DNA from: DATGKK01 sp035294725
GTDB lineage: Bacteria; Actinomycetota; Acidimicrobiia; Acidimicrobiales; Bog-793
Reading direction: 5' to 3'
NCBI GenBank assembly: GCA_035294725.1
Contig: DATGKK010000116.1
Coordinates: forward strand, 1 to 22,098
DNA: 22,098 nucleotides
Shown: one piece after another, positions 1 through 7,168 of the stretch
How positions within the stretch are numbered: position 1 is the first letter of the stretch
Layout: every line of letters starts with the position of its first letter
The notes under the pieces: model-generated
The model's input: the letters and a program-made list of their open reading frames with translations, nothing else
Databases searched by the model: none
What the model was told of the DNA's origin: nothing
Made by a program: the position numbers and the translations under genes

Positions 1-363
1 GGGTTCCACGGGAGAGCCGTCCTCGAAGGTGAGGTCGGCATGGCAGAGGGCGGTCTTCGGGTGCCAGGGCACGAGGCGAAGGCTCGAGAGGTCGGGCCTC
101 AGCACGAAGTCGCCGTAGCCGCTCTCCCACGAGGAGATCGCGTAACCGCCGACCGTGGACATCTCGACGTCGACGGCCATGAGATAGCTGCATCCCTCCG
201 TCGCGTGCGCCACCACCTCATCGAGGAAGAACCGGCCGTCGCACCGCTTCCCCTGCAGCCGCCCCTGCATGTCGGTGATGACGACGAGCACGGTGTCGAT
301 CGCCCCTTCGGCGACCGCCTCCTCCAGCTCGCGGATGGCTAGGTGTCCCTCGTAGCGGCTCAC
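1..363 (-). CDS. Glutamine synthetase-family protein, N-terminal part (cut by window edge)
   Basis: The first 121 codons read from a GTG start (363-361) and run off the left edge without a stop. The residues fit the beta-grasp N-terminal domain of glutamine synthetase-family ligases: a helix-rich start, then VVITDMQGRLQGKR, then FFLDEVV, and the WESGYGDFVLRPD stretch that leads to the catalytic domain. Family members join ammonia or an amine to glutamate using ATP. The catalytic domain is outside the window, so true GlnA cannot be separated from a gamma-glutamyl-polyamine or monoamide synthetase. GAGGAGG lies 4 nt upstream of the GTG and supports this start. A TAGCCT hexamer at 412-417 (minus strand) could give a roughly 40-nt leader, so the gene may not depend on the GH3 gene 68 bp upstream. 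Confidence 0.85.
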   Translation of the reverse strand, partial: MSRYEGHLAIRELEEAVAEGAIDTVLVVITDMQGRLQGKRCDGRFFLDEVVAHATEGCSYLMAVDVEMSTVGGYAISSWESGYGDFVLRPDLSSLRLVPWHPKTALCHADLTFEDGSPVEP

Positions 364-431
364 ACGACCTCCTCGCGCCGGGGCCGGAGCGGCCGGTCCC
401 GTTCCCGACCGAGGCTACGCGCCCGTCCGGA

Positions 432-1637
432 TCAGAGGCCCTTCGTCGCGAGGATCCGGGCGACGTCCGCCCGCACGGTCGCCATCGGGAGCTGGCCGGA
501 GGAGACCGCCTGCTCGAGGTCGGAGAGCGCGACCGGGAAGTCCGAAGGGGTCGTCACCATCGCCATGTCGGCGCCTGCCTCGATCGCCTTCACGACGGCC
601 TGCGGGCCCGAGTAGCCGGCGTCGGCGATCGCCCCGGCATCGAGGCTGTCCGTCACCGTCATCCCCGTGAAGCCCAGTTGGCGCAGATAGCCGTAGGCGA
701 GCGGGTTGAGCGAGACCGGCATGCTCCCCCAGGTCGGCTCGATCGCGTTGCACATCATGACGACCGGGACACCGATCGAGATCGCCGTCCGGAAGGGCAG
801 CAGGTCGTTCGTCATCTCGCTCAGCGGTGGCAGCGTCGCTGACGAGAGATCCGTGTCGGCAGGTGCCTGGCCGAGGCCCGGGAAGTGCTTCGCCGTTGCG
901 ATCACCCCGCCGGCACGCAGACCCTCGATGAAGGCGGCGCCGTAGGTCGCCGCCGTCCTGCCGTTGGCGCTGAAGCTTCGCTCGCTCTCGTCGGCGACCG
1001 TGTCGCTTGGGCTGGCGGTGTCGAGCACGGGGGCGAGGTCCATGTTCACGCCGAGCCGGGCCATCGCCCGAGCCTGGGTCGTGACGAGGGCCTGCACCTC
1101 GCGCGGCGACATCGTCGCCGGCATCGTGCGGGGAGCCGGGATCGAAGGGGCTGGCAGCACGTTGGCGAGGCGGGCGATGTCCCCGCCCTCCTCGTCGGTC
1201 GAGACGAGCACCTTCACCGCGGCGTCGGACTGCAGGCTCGCGATCCCGGCGGCGATCGCGGGACCGGAGCCCGCGGGAGGGGCCCCGAAGAGGACGAGCC
1301 CGCCGGCGCCGGCACGGACCTCCGGCGCTGCGGCGCCGAGGTCGCTGAACGACGCCCCCACCATGATGAGCTGGGCGAGGTACTGCTGCTCGGTCCAACC
1401 GGCGGTGACGGAGGAGGTGGTGGTCGTCGTCGGGCTCGTGGTCGTGCTCGTCGCCGTGGGCGGGGGCGCGCTCGTGCTGGTGGCGTGAGTCGTGGTCGGC
1501 TGGCGGGAGCGCGAGGTGGCCGTCGGGCGGGTGCCAGCGCGCGTCGTCCCGCATGCGGCGAGCACCACGGCGATCCCAAGGGCGACTGCGAGGACGCGCC
1601 TGCGAGCACGCCGTTCAGGCGGGATCCGCCGGTCCAC
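432..1637 (-). CDS. nagZ: Glycoside hydrolase family 3 lipoprotein (NagZ/LpqI-like beta-N-acetylhexosaminidase)
   Basis: A 401-residue protein with a basic N-terminus, a hydrophobic core and a lipobox (VLAAC, Cys29), followed by a Thr/Ser/Pro-rich linker (about residues 35-78). It is therefore probably anchored on the outer face of the membrane. The GH3 barrel follows: STDEEGG near 146-152, LGVNMDLAPVLD near 195-206, KHFPG at 250-254 and TVTDSLDAG near 327-335, where Asp330 is the expected nucleophile. The family removes N-acetylglucosamine from muropeptides or glycolipids during wall recycling. The loop after KHFPG reads DTD where NagZ has DSH, so the usual catalytic His is absent. The GTG start is chosen because TAGGCT lies 6 nt upstream (leaderless pattern) and the signal peptide follows directly. 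The fold is certain; the exact substrate is not. Confidence 0.88.
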   Translation of the reverse strand: MDRRIPPERRARRRVLAVALGIAVVLAACGTTRAGTRPTATSRSRQPTTTHATSTSAPPPTATSTTTSPTTTTTSSVTAGWTEQQYLAQLIMVGASFSDLGAAAPEVRAGAGGLVLFGAPPAGSGPAIAAGIASLQSDAAVKVLVSTDEEGGDIARLANVLPAPSIPAPRTMPATMSPREVQALVTTQARAMARLGVNMDLAPVLDTASPSDTVADESERSFSANGRTAATYGAAFIEGLRAGGVIATAKHFPGLGQAPADTDLSSATLPPLSEMTNDLLPFRTAISIGVPVVMMCNAIEPTWGSMPVSLNPLAYGYLRQLGFTGMTVTDSLDAGAIADAGYSGPQAVVKAIEAGADMAMVTTPSDFPVALSDLEQAVSSGQLPMATVRADVARILATKGL

Positions 1638-1643
1638 TCGACC

Positions 1644-1649
1644 AGCCTA
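1644..1649 (-). promoter_or_regulatory. Candidate -10 (TAGGCT) for leaderless GH3 lipoprotein mRNA
   Basis: On the minus strand TAGGCT is followed by 6 nt and then the GTG start at 1637. No Shine-Dalgarno sequence is visible in this gap. The spacing would place the transcription start at or next to the start codon. No clear -35 is seen. Confidence 0.5.
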
Positions 1650-1729
1650 GGAGGGCCGGGCTCCAATGTGGTGCCAGCGCGGCGACCGCTGGGGTGGCAA
1701 CATGGGAAGACCGAGGCGAGGGAGGCGCG

Positions 1730-1918
1730 ATGAGCTTCACGCGAGGTTTGCTGCCGAGGTCGGTGCGGTTCGCGATGCACCCGGTCCGCTACTGCGTCGG
1801 CAGGGCCAGGCGGCAGCTCACCCCCCGGCCGATCCGCACGCTGCAGTACGCCCGCCACCCCATCGGCACGGCCACGACACGAGCCGGCCGGACGCTGCGG
1901 CGGTCGCTGTTCAAGTAG
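1730..1918 (+). CDS. Small basic protein of unknown function (62 aa)
   Basis: A 62-codon reading frame with a good ribosome site (GAGGGAGG, 5 nt before the ATG). The product is strongly basic and carries two similar stretches, HPVRYCVGRARR and HPIGTATTRAGRTLRR, separated by a PRPIRTLQYA linker, which hints at an internal repeat of about 22 residues. No signal peptide or clear membrane segment is seen. I do not recognise a family. The many Arg residues would suit contact with nucleic acid or with the membrane surface, but this is speculation. A strong hairpin begins 22 nt after the stop, which supports a real short transcription unit. The gene diverges from the GH3 lipoprotein gene 92 bp away. 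Confidence 0.6.
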   Translation: MSFTRGLLPRSVRFAMHPVRYCVGRARRQLTPRPIRTLQYARHPIGTATTRAGRTLRRSLFK

Positions 1919-1940
1919 CCCCCGTCCCCGGGACGCGGCA

Positions 1941-1973
1941 GGGGCCGCCCGAGCCCATGCTCAGGGCGGCCCC
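1941..1973 (+). terminator. Strong hairpin after the small basic gene, probable terminator
   Basis: GGGGCCGCCC pairs perfectly with GGGCGGCCCC. Inside it GAGC pairs with GCTC around a CCAT loop, giving a 14-bp stem with one bulged A. It starts 22 nt after the stop at 1918. There is no T-tract, which is common for hairpin terminators in GC-rich actinobacteria. It could also be the first element of the hairpin array that follows. Confidence 0.55.
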
Positions 1974-1978
1974 GCACT

Positions 1979-2156
1979 CGTCCGTGCCTTCGGGACGGAC
2001 GCTTCGACCCTCCCCTCAGCGGGTCGAAGCACAGGTCGGTATCGGCCCTCCGCCTCGGGTGCTTGAGACCCGTTCGGTGGCTCCCGGGCGTCGCGGCGAC
2101 CAGCCGGGAGGGTGCGGGCGCGACACAAGGGACAACCCGGGTGGACGGGTTGCCCC
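1979..2156. other. Array of hairpins in a non-coding gap; possible structured RNA or tandem terminators
   Basis: The gap between the small basic gene and the DUF1801 gene (1919-2288) has no convincing gene but is full of inverted repeats. At 1980-2000 GTCCGT and CC close on a TTCG tetraloop, with one bulged G. At 2001-2030 there is a perfect 10-bp stem (GCTTCGACCC with GGGTCGAAGC). At 2056-2072 there is a 5-bp stem (CGGGT with ACCCG). At 2081-2110 CTCCCGG and CCGGGAG enclose a smaller GTCG/CGAC stem. At 2129-2156 CAACCC pairs with GGGTTG and extends with one mismatch. The strand is undetermined because inverted repeats fold on either transcript. Confidence 0.4.
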
Positions 2157-2288
2157 TCGTCTCGATGACCTCGCCTGCCCGTCAGCTCCGGCCGAGGTGC
2201 GAGAGTGGGTATCGACGGGTCGCCGAGCGGACTTGAGCGGTCGGAGGGCCCGGTGGAGCCGGCAGTGCGCGGAGGAGAGGGACCCCTG

Positions 2289-2651
2289 ATGAGTGCCGCC
2301 GAGATCGACGAGTACCTCGCCCAGCTCGACGAGCCGAAGCGATCGACCCTCGAGCACCTGCGCCGTTCGATCCTCGCCGTCGTCCCGAATGCCGAGCAGG
2401 GCATCTCCTACAGGTGCCCGGCCTTTCGGGTCGGCGGTCGCGTGATCGCCGGTTTCGCCGCCTTCACGAACCACCTGAGCTACCTCCCCCACAGCGGTTC
2501 GACGCTCGCAGAGCTCGGCGACGAGCTCACCGGGTACTCCATGACGAGAAGCGCCCTCCACTTCGGCGTCGACACGCCGCTGCCAGACGAGCTCGTAGCT
2601 CGTCTCGTCACGGCCCGGCTGCGCGAGGCGGGATTGACCGAAGCCTCCTGA
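2289..2651 (+). CDS. DUF1801 (YdhG-like) family protein
   Basis: A 120-residue cytoplasmic protein matching the small DUF1801/YdhG-type fold: SAAEIDEYLAQLDEP at the N-terminus, a helix RSTLEHLRRSILAVVPNAEQ, the conserved ISYRCPAFRVGGRVIAGFAA core, and the typical LPHSGSTL and LHFGVDTPLP blocks. Family members resemble frataxin-like folds, and no firm biochemical role is known to me. The ATG at 2289 is preferred over an in-frame GTG farther upstream because GGAGGAGAGGG lies about 9-10 nt before it and the domain starts right after it. The gene sits 61 bp before the sigma factor gene on the same strand, but nothing shows a functional link. Confidence 0.85.
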   Translation: MSAAEIDEYLAQLDEPKRSTLEHLRRSILAVVPNAEQGISYRCPAFRVGGRVIAGFAAFTNHLSYLPHSGSTLAELGDELTGYSMTRSALHFGVDTPLPDELVARLVTARLREAGLTEAS

Positions 2652-2712
2652 GCGGCCCGCTCAACCACATCCGGCGCTCACACGTGTAGAAGATGATGGA
2701 GCCGCTGGCGGG

Positions 2713-3225
2713 ATGAGACCGCGGACGGAGAGGTTGTCGGCGCCGGCCCAGCCGGCCCTCGGCTCGTTGGAGGAGCTGTTCCGCTCGAGCTACGCCGGCC
2801 TCGTGCGGATGGCCTCGGTGATCACCGACGATGCGAGCGACGCCGTGCAGGAGGCCTTCGTCGAGGCGTACCGGCGATGGGAGCAGGTGCGAGGCTACGA
2901 GGACCCCGTGGGCTGGCTCCGGCGCGTCGCGATGAACAAGGCGCTCGACCGATCGCGCCGGCGGCGTACGGAGCGGCGATTGGCGCCCCGGCTCGTCAGG
3001 GGTGAGGCGGGCGTCTCCGAGGGATCCTCGGCAGTCCGTCTCGACGTCAGAGCGGCCATCCGCCACCTTCCCGAGCGCCAGCGCCTTGCCGTCGTCCTGT
3101 ACTACCTCGGCGACCTCTCGATCGAGGAGGTGGCGGCGGTGATGGGAGTCTCCGCCGGCACGGTGAAGGCCGCGTTGCACGCGGCCCGGCGACGGCTGCA
3201 GACCTTCTTGGAGGTGGAACCATGA
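2713..3225 (+). CDS. ECF-type RNA polymerase sigma factor
   Basis: A 170-residue sigma-70 family protein of ECF size. Region 2 covers about residues 20-80: LEELFRSSYAGLVRMA, then SDAVQEAFVEAYRRW (the core-binding and -10 helices), then DPVGWLRRVAMNKALDRSRR. Region 4 covers about 110-165: IRHLPERQRLAVVLYYLGDLS, then the helix-turn-helix IEEVAAVMGVSAGTVKAALHAARRRL. It directs RNA polymerase to a small regulon, probably in response to an envelope or extracellular signal. Its stop overlaps the start of the next gene (ATGA at 3222-3225), so the two are translationally coupled, the classic arrangement of a sigma factor and its membrane partner. The ribosome site is weak (GGAG about 11 nt upstream). 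The 8-bp palindrome ACACGTGT at 2680-2687 lies in the 61-bp leader. Confidence 0.92.
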   Translation: MRPRTERLSAPAQPALGSLEELFRSSYAGLVRMASVITDDASDAVQEAFVEAYRRWEQVRGYEDPVGWLRRVAMNKALDRSRRRRTERRLAPRLVRGEAGVSEGSSAVRLDVRAAIRHLPERQRLAVVLYYLGDLSIEEVAAVMGVSAGTVKAALHAARRRLQTFLEVEP

Positions 3226-4808
3226 ACAGCGACGGCGACCGCCTGCGATCCCTCGTCACTTCGGCCGTCACGGCAGTGGAACCCTCGCCGGCCGAGCTCG
3301 ACGCGCTCTGGGCGTCGATCGCCGAGCGGGCCGGCGCAGCCGGTGCGCAGCCGGCGGGCCGGCACCGGCCGTGGAGGTCACCACGGCGACTGGCAACCCT
3401 TGCCGTCGTCACCGCCGTGACCCTTGCTGCCGTCATCGTGCCGCTCTCGGTTCGCGCGGCGGGCCCCCGCCGGCTGCCGCCGGCGTCGGCCGGCGCCCCC
3501 TTCGACTCGTCGCCGCTCGTCGACACCGCTCTCACTCCGCCTGGCTGGTCTCCCGTGGCGCTCGGGGACGCACAGATCTCGGTGCCCGCCTCGTGGTTGC
3601 TCCAGCGACGCGACGAGACGCAGTGCCTGGGTCGTGGCCGGCACGTGGGAGGCTGGGTCTTCGTCGGCGAGCGAGCTACCTCGCTCACCTGCGGGCCCGG
3701 TGGCTCGAGCCGACCGGAGAACGTCGTCTCGATGGTGAAGGCCGCACATCCGGTAGCCGAGTCGGGACCATCTCCTCGCGCCCGATGGGCATTCGGGGTC
3801 GAGGTCACGGCCTCCGGCCCGCTCGCGGCCAAGGTGCTCGACACCTTGACCCGGTCGCCGCTGTCGGTGGTGCTCTCCCGTCGCGACGTCGCCGCCCCGG
3901 CCAGCTGGCGCACGATCAGCTTCGGCGGCGTCACTCTCTCCGCGCCACCCGAGTGGCGGGAGCTGCACCGGGACTACTGGCTCGGCTGCCCTCCTACGCT
4001 CCTGCGAGCCACCGTCCTGCTCGACACGGCGTCGGTGAACGCGAGCGGTTTCTCCTGCCCCGGGTATCCCGCGACGGCCGGCGATGAGGCCGCTGTGCCC
4101 GGCCTGACCATTGCGGCTGGCCGCTACGTGGCGAGGCCCAAGCCATCGGCTCGCTGTTGGTCGGCCCGCGGCCTCGGTGTCTGCGTGGAGCCGTCAGCGG
4201 ACCAGAGCGCCGTGCTCACGCTCTCGGTCGGGGTGCCCGGCGTCGCGCACCCGGTCGTGATCGAGCTCGGCCTGGCCGGCTCCGGCGCAGTCCCGCGAGC
4301 GATCCTCGACTCGCTCCGTCCGACCCGTCCGGCAAAGACGCTCGCCGAACCGGCTTGCCGACCCTCGCAGCTCTCGCTCGCACTCGGGACCTACGGCGTG
4401 GCAGCCGGCTCGTTCTCCGAGACGCTGGTCTTCACCGACGCCTCTCCGGCACCTTGCGTGCTCTCGGGTTGGCCGCGCGTCGACGTCTCGGGACCAGCCG
4501 CCCGAAGGGCCCGTATCGTGCTCGTGACCGACAGCCCACCCGGCAGCCCGACCTCGACCCCGGTCACGCTCGAGCCGGGTGGGGCGGCATCGATCGCCCT
4601 CTACGGCGCCGACTGGAACGCTTGGGCGAACACCGCGTGTCGAGAGAGCTCGACCGTGTTCGTCACGCTGGCGTCGTCGCCCTCGCGCCTGCGGGCACCG
4701 CTCAAGGTGCCGGACTGCGGGCTGTTCGACCTTGCGCCCTTCGTGCCTGGGCGTTCGGACCACAGGTGGTGGAGCGCCATCGTCGACCGAGGGTCCGGAC
4801 GCGGCTGA
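3222..4808 (+). CDS. Sigma-coupled single-pass membrane protein with duplicated module and DUF4232-like C-terminus (putative anti-sigma)
   Basis: A 528-residue protein whose ATG overlaps the sigma gene stop. Residues 1-55 form a short charged cytoplasmic segment (LVTSAVTAVEPSPAELDALW) like the stub that binds sigma in small anti-sigma proteins, but it lacks an obvious zinc motif. Residues 57-80 form one membrane helix. Outside the membrane, two related modules are visible. The first, about 107-213, has GWSPVALGDAQISVPASW, Cys135, Cys157 and LAAKVLDTL. The second, about 228-368, has SWRTISFGGVTLSAPPEW, Cys256, Cys279 and PRAILDSLRPT. The C-terminus (about 378-515) fits DUF4232: CRPSQLSLALGTYG, then PCVLSGWPRVDVSG. 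By position it is likely the sensor or anti-sigma partner, but no direct proof is in the sequence. Confidence 0.82.
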   Translation: MNSDGDRLRSLVTSAVTAVEPSPAELDALWASIAERAGAAGAQPAGRHRPWRSPRRLATLAVVTAVTLAAVIVPLSVRAAGPRRLPPASAGAPFDSSPLVDTALTPPGWSPVALGDAQISVPASWLLQRRDETQCLGRGRHVGGWVFVGERATSLTCGPGGSSRPENVVSMVKAAHPVAESGPSPRARWAFGVEVTASGPLAAKVLDTLTRSPLSVVLSRRDVAAPASWRTISFGGVTLSAPPEWRELHRDYWLGCPPTLLRATVLLDTASVNASGFSCPGYPATAGDEAAVPGLTIAAGRYVARPKPSARCWSARGLGVCVEPSADQSAVLTLSVGVPGVAHPVVIELGLAGSGAVPRAILDSLRPTRPAKTLAEPACRPSQLSLALGTYGVAAGSFSETLVFTDASPAPCVLSGWPRVDVSGPAARRARIVLVTDSPPGSPTSTPVTLEPGGAASIALYGADWNAWANTACRESSTVFVTLASSPSRLRAPLKVPDCGLFDLAPFVPGRSDHRWWSAIVDRGSGRG

Positions 4809-5411
4809 GACGCAAGTCCCGCCCGGGCGAGTCCACGGTTGCTCCGGGATGAGAGTGTCGTCGCCGAACCGGAGGCGACCTTCGAGTCGGGAACGCTGAG
4901 CGTCGTGATCCGCATCCTCGTGAGCGCTTGCCGGATCCTCGACTTCACCGTCCCCTCCGGCTCTCCGAGGTGCTCGGCTACCCGACTCGGCTCGGCGACG
5001 TTGCTCCGCCGTGTTGACGCATCCCTCGCCGCGAGGGGCGAGTGCCGGCCGCCGGCCGGGCCCTGCGCAGTCGAGATCGGCATCCGGTGGCGTGCCGTCC
5101 CAAGTCTCGGCATGACATCGGCGACGGAGGGTGGTTGAAAGCTCACGCGATGCGGCTGCCTCACCCGGCTCGCTAAGTAGCGCGTGCCGGTCGAACTGCA
5201 GGCAAGTACAGGGAGTGTTGCTCGTGTTCGCGGAGGATGGCCATACGGCGGTCGAGCGGCGTGGCTCTCATTCGGGTCGGGCTCATCCAAGGAGCACTGT
5301 GGCTCCGAACAGTTGATGGGGGAGCGAGCGTGCTTGCCGCGAACACCGGAGGAGTGAGGTACCCACGACAGGCCTGCGGCACCCCCGATCACCTACAACT
5401 GGAGGCAACAG
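4809..5411. other. Intergenic region of about 600 bp with one sigma-like remnant
   Basis: No intact gene is supported here. The minus strand holds a short sigma region-4 remnant (listed separately). The rest (about 4990-5411) shows no long conserved frame. The last 20 bases contain the ribosome site of the Tat-signal gene. A promoter for the DUF4331 operon should lie here, but I cannot pick a convincing -35/-10 pair. Confidence 0.5.
4907..4987 (-). pseudogene. Remnant of an ECF sigma factor (region 4 helix-turn-helix only)
   Basis: On the minus strand one frame reads SRVAEHLGEPEGTVKSRIRQ, continuing ALTRMRI. This is the hallmark DNA-binding helix-turn-helix at the end of ECF sigma factors (compare VAxxLGxPxGTVKSRIRxxLxRLR). 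The residues before it do not look like the LPxxxRxxxxL part of region 4, and no region 2 is found nearby. The tail after it is Ser/Thr-rich and unlike the family. The frame stays open for much longer, but only these roughly 27 residues are sigma-like. It is not an antisense shadow, because no coding gene lies on the other strand here. The most likely reading is a decayed second sigma gene, perhaps once linked to the DUF4331 operon. Confidence 0.6.
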
Positions 5412-5696
5412 ATGGAGCCATTCTCCCGACGAACGTTCCTCAAGCAGACGGGGACGGGTGCCACGGCCCTGGGGGCACTCTCGGCGTTGCCGAAGCTGCC
5501 CTTCGTGCGCCGGCCGCGTCGGCCGGCTGTTCACAGCTCCGGCGTCGCCCGGCCCGCCGGGCGGGCGCAGGACTCTTCGCTCGTCGTCTACGTGCCCGAC
5601 CCTGACGGGGGCCGGGTCTACCTCATGTTCGGCACCCGCGAGGTCGTCCAGCACGACCGGGACCTCGTGGAACGTCTGCTGCAAGCGGCGCGCTGA
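5412..5696 (+). CDS. Small Tat-signal protein heading the DUF4331 operon
   Basis: A 94-residue protein with a twin-arginine signal, SRRTFLKQTG, then the hydrophobic ATALGALSALP, so it should be exported folded. After a basic Pro/Arg linker (about 31-53) it has one compact conserved-looking segment, SLVVYVPDPDGGRVYLMFG, then TREVVQHDRDLVERLLQAAR. No enzyme motif is recognised. GGAGG lies 7 nt before the ATG. It is the first gene of a tight cluster, 43 nt before the DUF4331 gene. Since the DUF4331 protein has no obvious signal peptide of its own, this protein could be its partner or Tat escort; that is inference. Confidence 0.72.
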   Translation: MEPFSRRTFLKQTGTGATALGALSALPKLPFVRRPRRPAVHSSGVARPAGRAQDSSLVVYVPDPDGGRVYLMFGTREVVQHDRDLVERLLQAAR

Positions 5697-5739
5697 CCGC
5701 GAGCTCACCCCATCCCAACAACCTGAACAAGAGGTGCTC

Positions 5740-7161
5740 ATGTCGTCCCACCGTGAAGCGCCGGCGATCTCCAAGGATCCCGTCGCCGACAGCACTGACC
5801 TTTACGCATTCGTCAGCCCGGATCGCCCCGATACCGTGACGATCATCGCCAACTACTTGCCCCTCGAGCTGCCCTCGGGAGGCCCGAACTTCTTTGAGTT
5901 CGGCGACGACGTCCTCTACGAGATCCACATCGAGACTCCGAGTGGCACTGGAGACGATGCCCACGACGCCCCGGGCATCATTTACCAATTTCGGTTCGAG
6001 ACGCGCGTCGGGGACCCTGCTACGTTTCTGTACAACACCGGCCCGATCACGTCGATCTCCAGTCCCAGTTGGAACCGGAAGCAGTTCTACTCCGTGACCC
6101 GCGTCATGGGCGACAGCGTCGAGTCCCTTGGGACCGACCTGCCGTGCTGCCCGTGCAACGTGGGGACGCACTCCACGCCCGACATGGCCACGCTGACCCA
6201 GCAGGCCACGGTGACGCTGCCGTCAGGGGAGACGGTGTACTGCGGCCAGCGGGCCGACGCCTTCTACGTGGACCTCGGTTCGGTCTTCGACCTTGGCGAC
6301 CTGCGCCCGTTCCAGAACTACTTCCTCCTTCCGAGCTCGCCTCAGCCGGGAGTGAACGCCATCGCTGGGTTCAACGTCCACACGATCGCGATCCAGATCC
6401 CGATGTCGCTCCTGAGCCCCGGCCAGTCGAGCGGTAGCGGCTCCAACCCCACGATTGGCGTATGGACTTCGGCAAGCCGTCAGCGGGCCTCCATCCTCGG
6501 CGAGGGATCTCACGGCCCTTGGGTGCAGGTGTCGCGTCTCGGCAATCCCCTCGTCAACGAGGTGATCATCCCGATGGGGGCAAAGGACGAGTGGAACTCG
6601 CAGCCACCGAGCTCGGACATGACGACCTTCCTCGACTACTTCACCCAGCCGGGGCTGGCGAGCCTGCTCCCTGTGCTGTACCCGAACGCCTTCCCGAACC
6701 TGCAGCAGCTGGTGGCGTCGGGAGCACCGAGGACGGACCTCGAGGCGATCCTCCTCACCGGGATCCCGAGCGGCATCGTCCCAGGGTTCCAGAACTCGAC
6801 CGGCAACATCCAGGGCGACATGCTGCGCCTCAACATGTCGATCCCACCCTCGTCGAGCCCGAGCATCCTCGGCCTGCTCGGTGGCGATCCTGCCGGGTTC
6901 CCGAACGGGAGGCGAGTCTTCGACGACGTGACGAGCATCGAGCTTCGCGCCGTCGCCGGGGTCACCTACGCCCTGGTCGACCCGTCCTTCACCCCGGACG
7001 CCGCCGCGGGTTTGCTCTACGACGTCGTCGACCCGGCCAGCAGCAGCCCGTCAGCACTGAGCGCGATCGGGGTGACGTTCCAATCGCAGTTCCCGTACCT
7101 GTCACCAGGCTGGGACGGCTTCGAGCACCCGGAACCGACGGGCGTGCTCCTGTCCGTCTGA
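5740..7161 (+). CDS. DUF4331 family protein
   Basis: A 473-residue protein with the family hallmark near the N-terminus, SSHREAPAISKDPVADSTDLYAFVSP, interrupted here only by normal family variation. Further blocks are IIANYLPLELPSGGPNFFEF, YEIHIET, IYQFRFET, the YCGQRADAFYVDLGSVFDLG block, and a C-terminal half rich in LNMSIPPSS- and FPNGRRVFDD-type motifs. The function of the family is unknown to me. A cluster of three Cys (PCCPCNVG near 139-146) sits where relatives usually have a Pro-rich NVGPRS stretch. With the Cys before GQRADA it could bind a metal or form disulfides. The ATG at 5740 is chosen because GAGGTG precedes it and HREAP must be near the N-terminus. Codon use is slightly less GC-extreme than in the neighbours. 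Confidence 0.9.
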   Translation: MSSHREAPAISKDPVADSTDLYAFVSPDRPDTVTIIANYLPLELPSGGPNFFEFGDDVLYEIHIETPSGTGDDAHDAPGIIYQFRFETRVGDPATFLYNTGPITSISSPSWNRKQFYSVTRVMGDSVESLGTDLPCCPCNVGTHSTPDMATLTQQATVTLPSGETVYCGQRADAFYVDLGSVFDLGDLRPFQNYFLLPSSPQPGVNAIAGFNVHTIAIQIPMSLLSPGQSSGSGSNPTIGVWTSASRQRASILGEGSHGPWVQVSRLGNPLVNEVIIPMGAKDEWNSQPPSSDMTTFLDYFTQPGLASLLPVLYPNAFPNLQQLVASGAPRTDLEAILLTGIPSGIVPGFQNSTGNIQGDMLRLNMSIPPSSSPSILGLLGGDPAGFPNGRRVFDDVTSIELRAVAGVTYALVDPSFTPDAAAGLLYDVVDPASSSPSALSAIGVTFQSQFPYLSPGWDGFEHPEPTGVLLSV

Positions 7162-7168
7162 CCCGGTC

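Noticed and set aside
415..1554. Second minus-strand frame of 379 codons inside the GH3 gene
   Set aside because: Out-of-frame shadow of the GH3 lipoprotein gene; rich in Arg/Asp/His and without motifs.
1666..2289. Plus-strand open frame of 207 codons over the small basic gene and the hairpin array
   Set aside because: The small gene in the other frame has the ribosome site; this frame crosses strong inverted repeats and shows no conserved segment.
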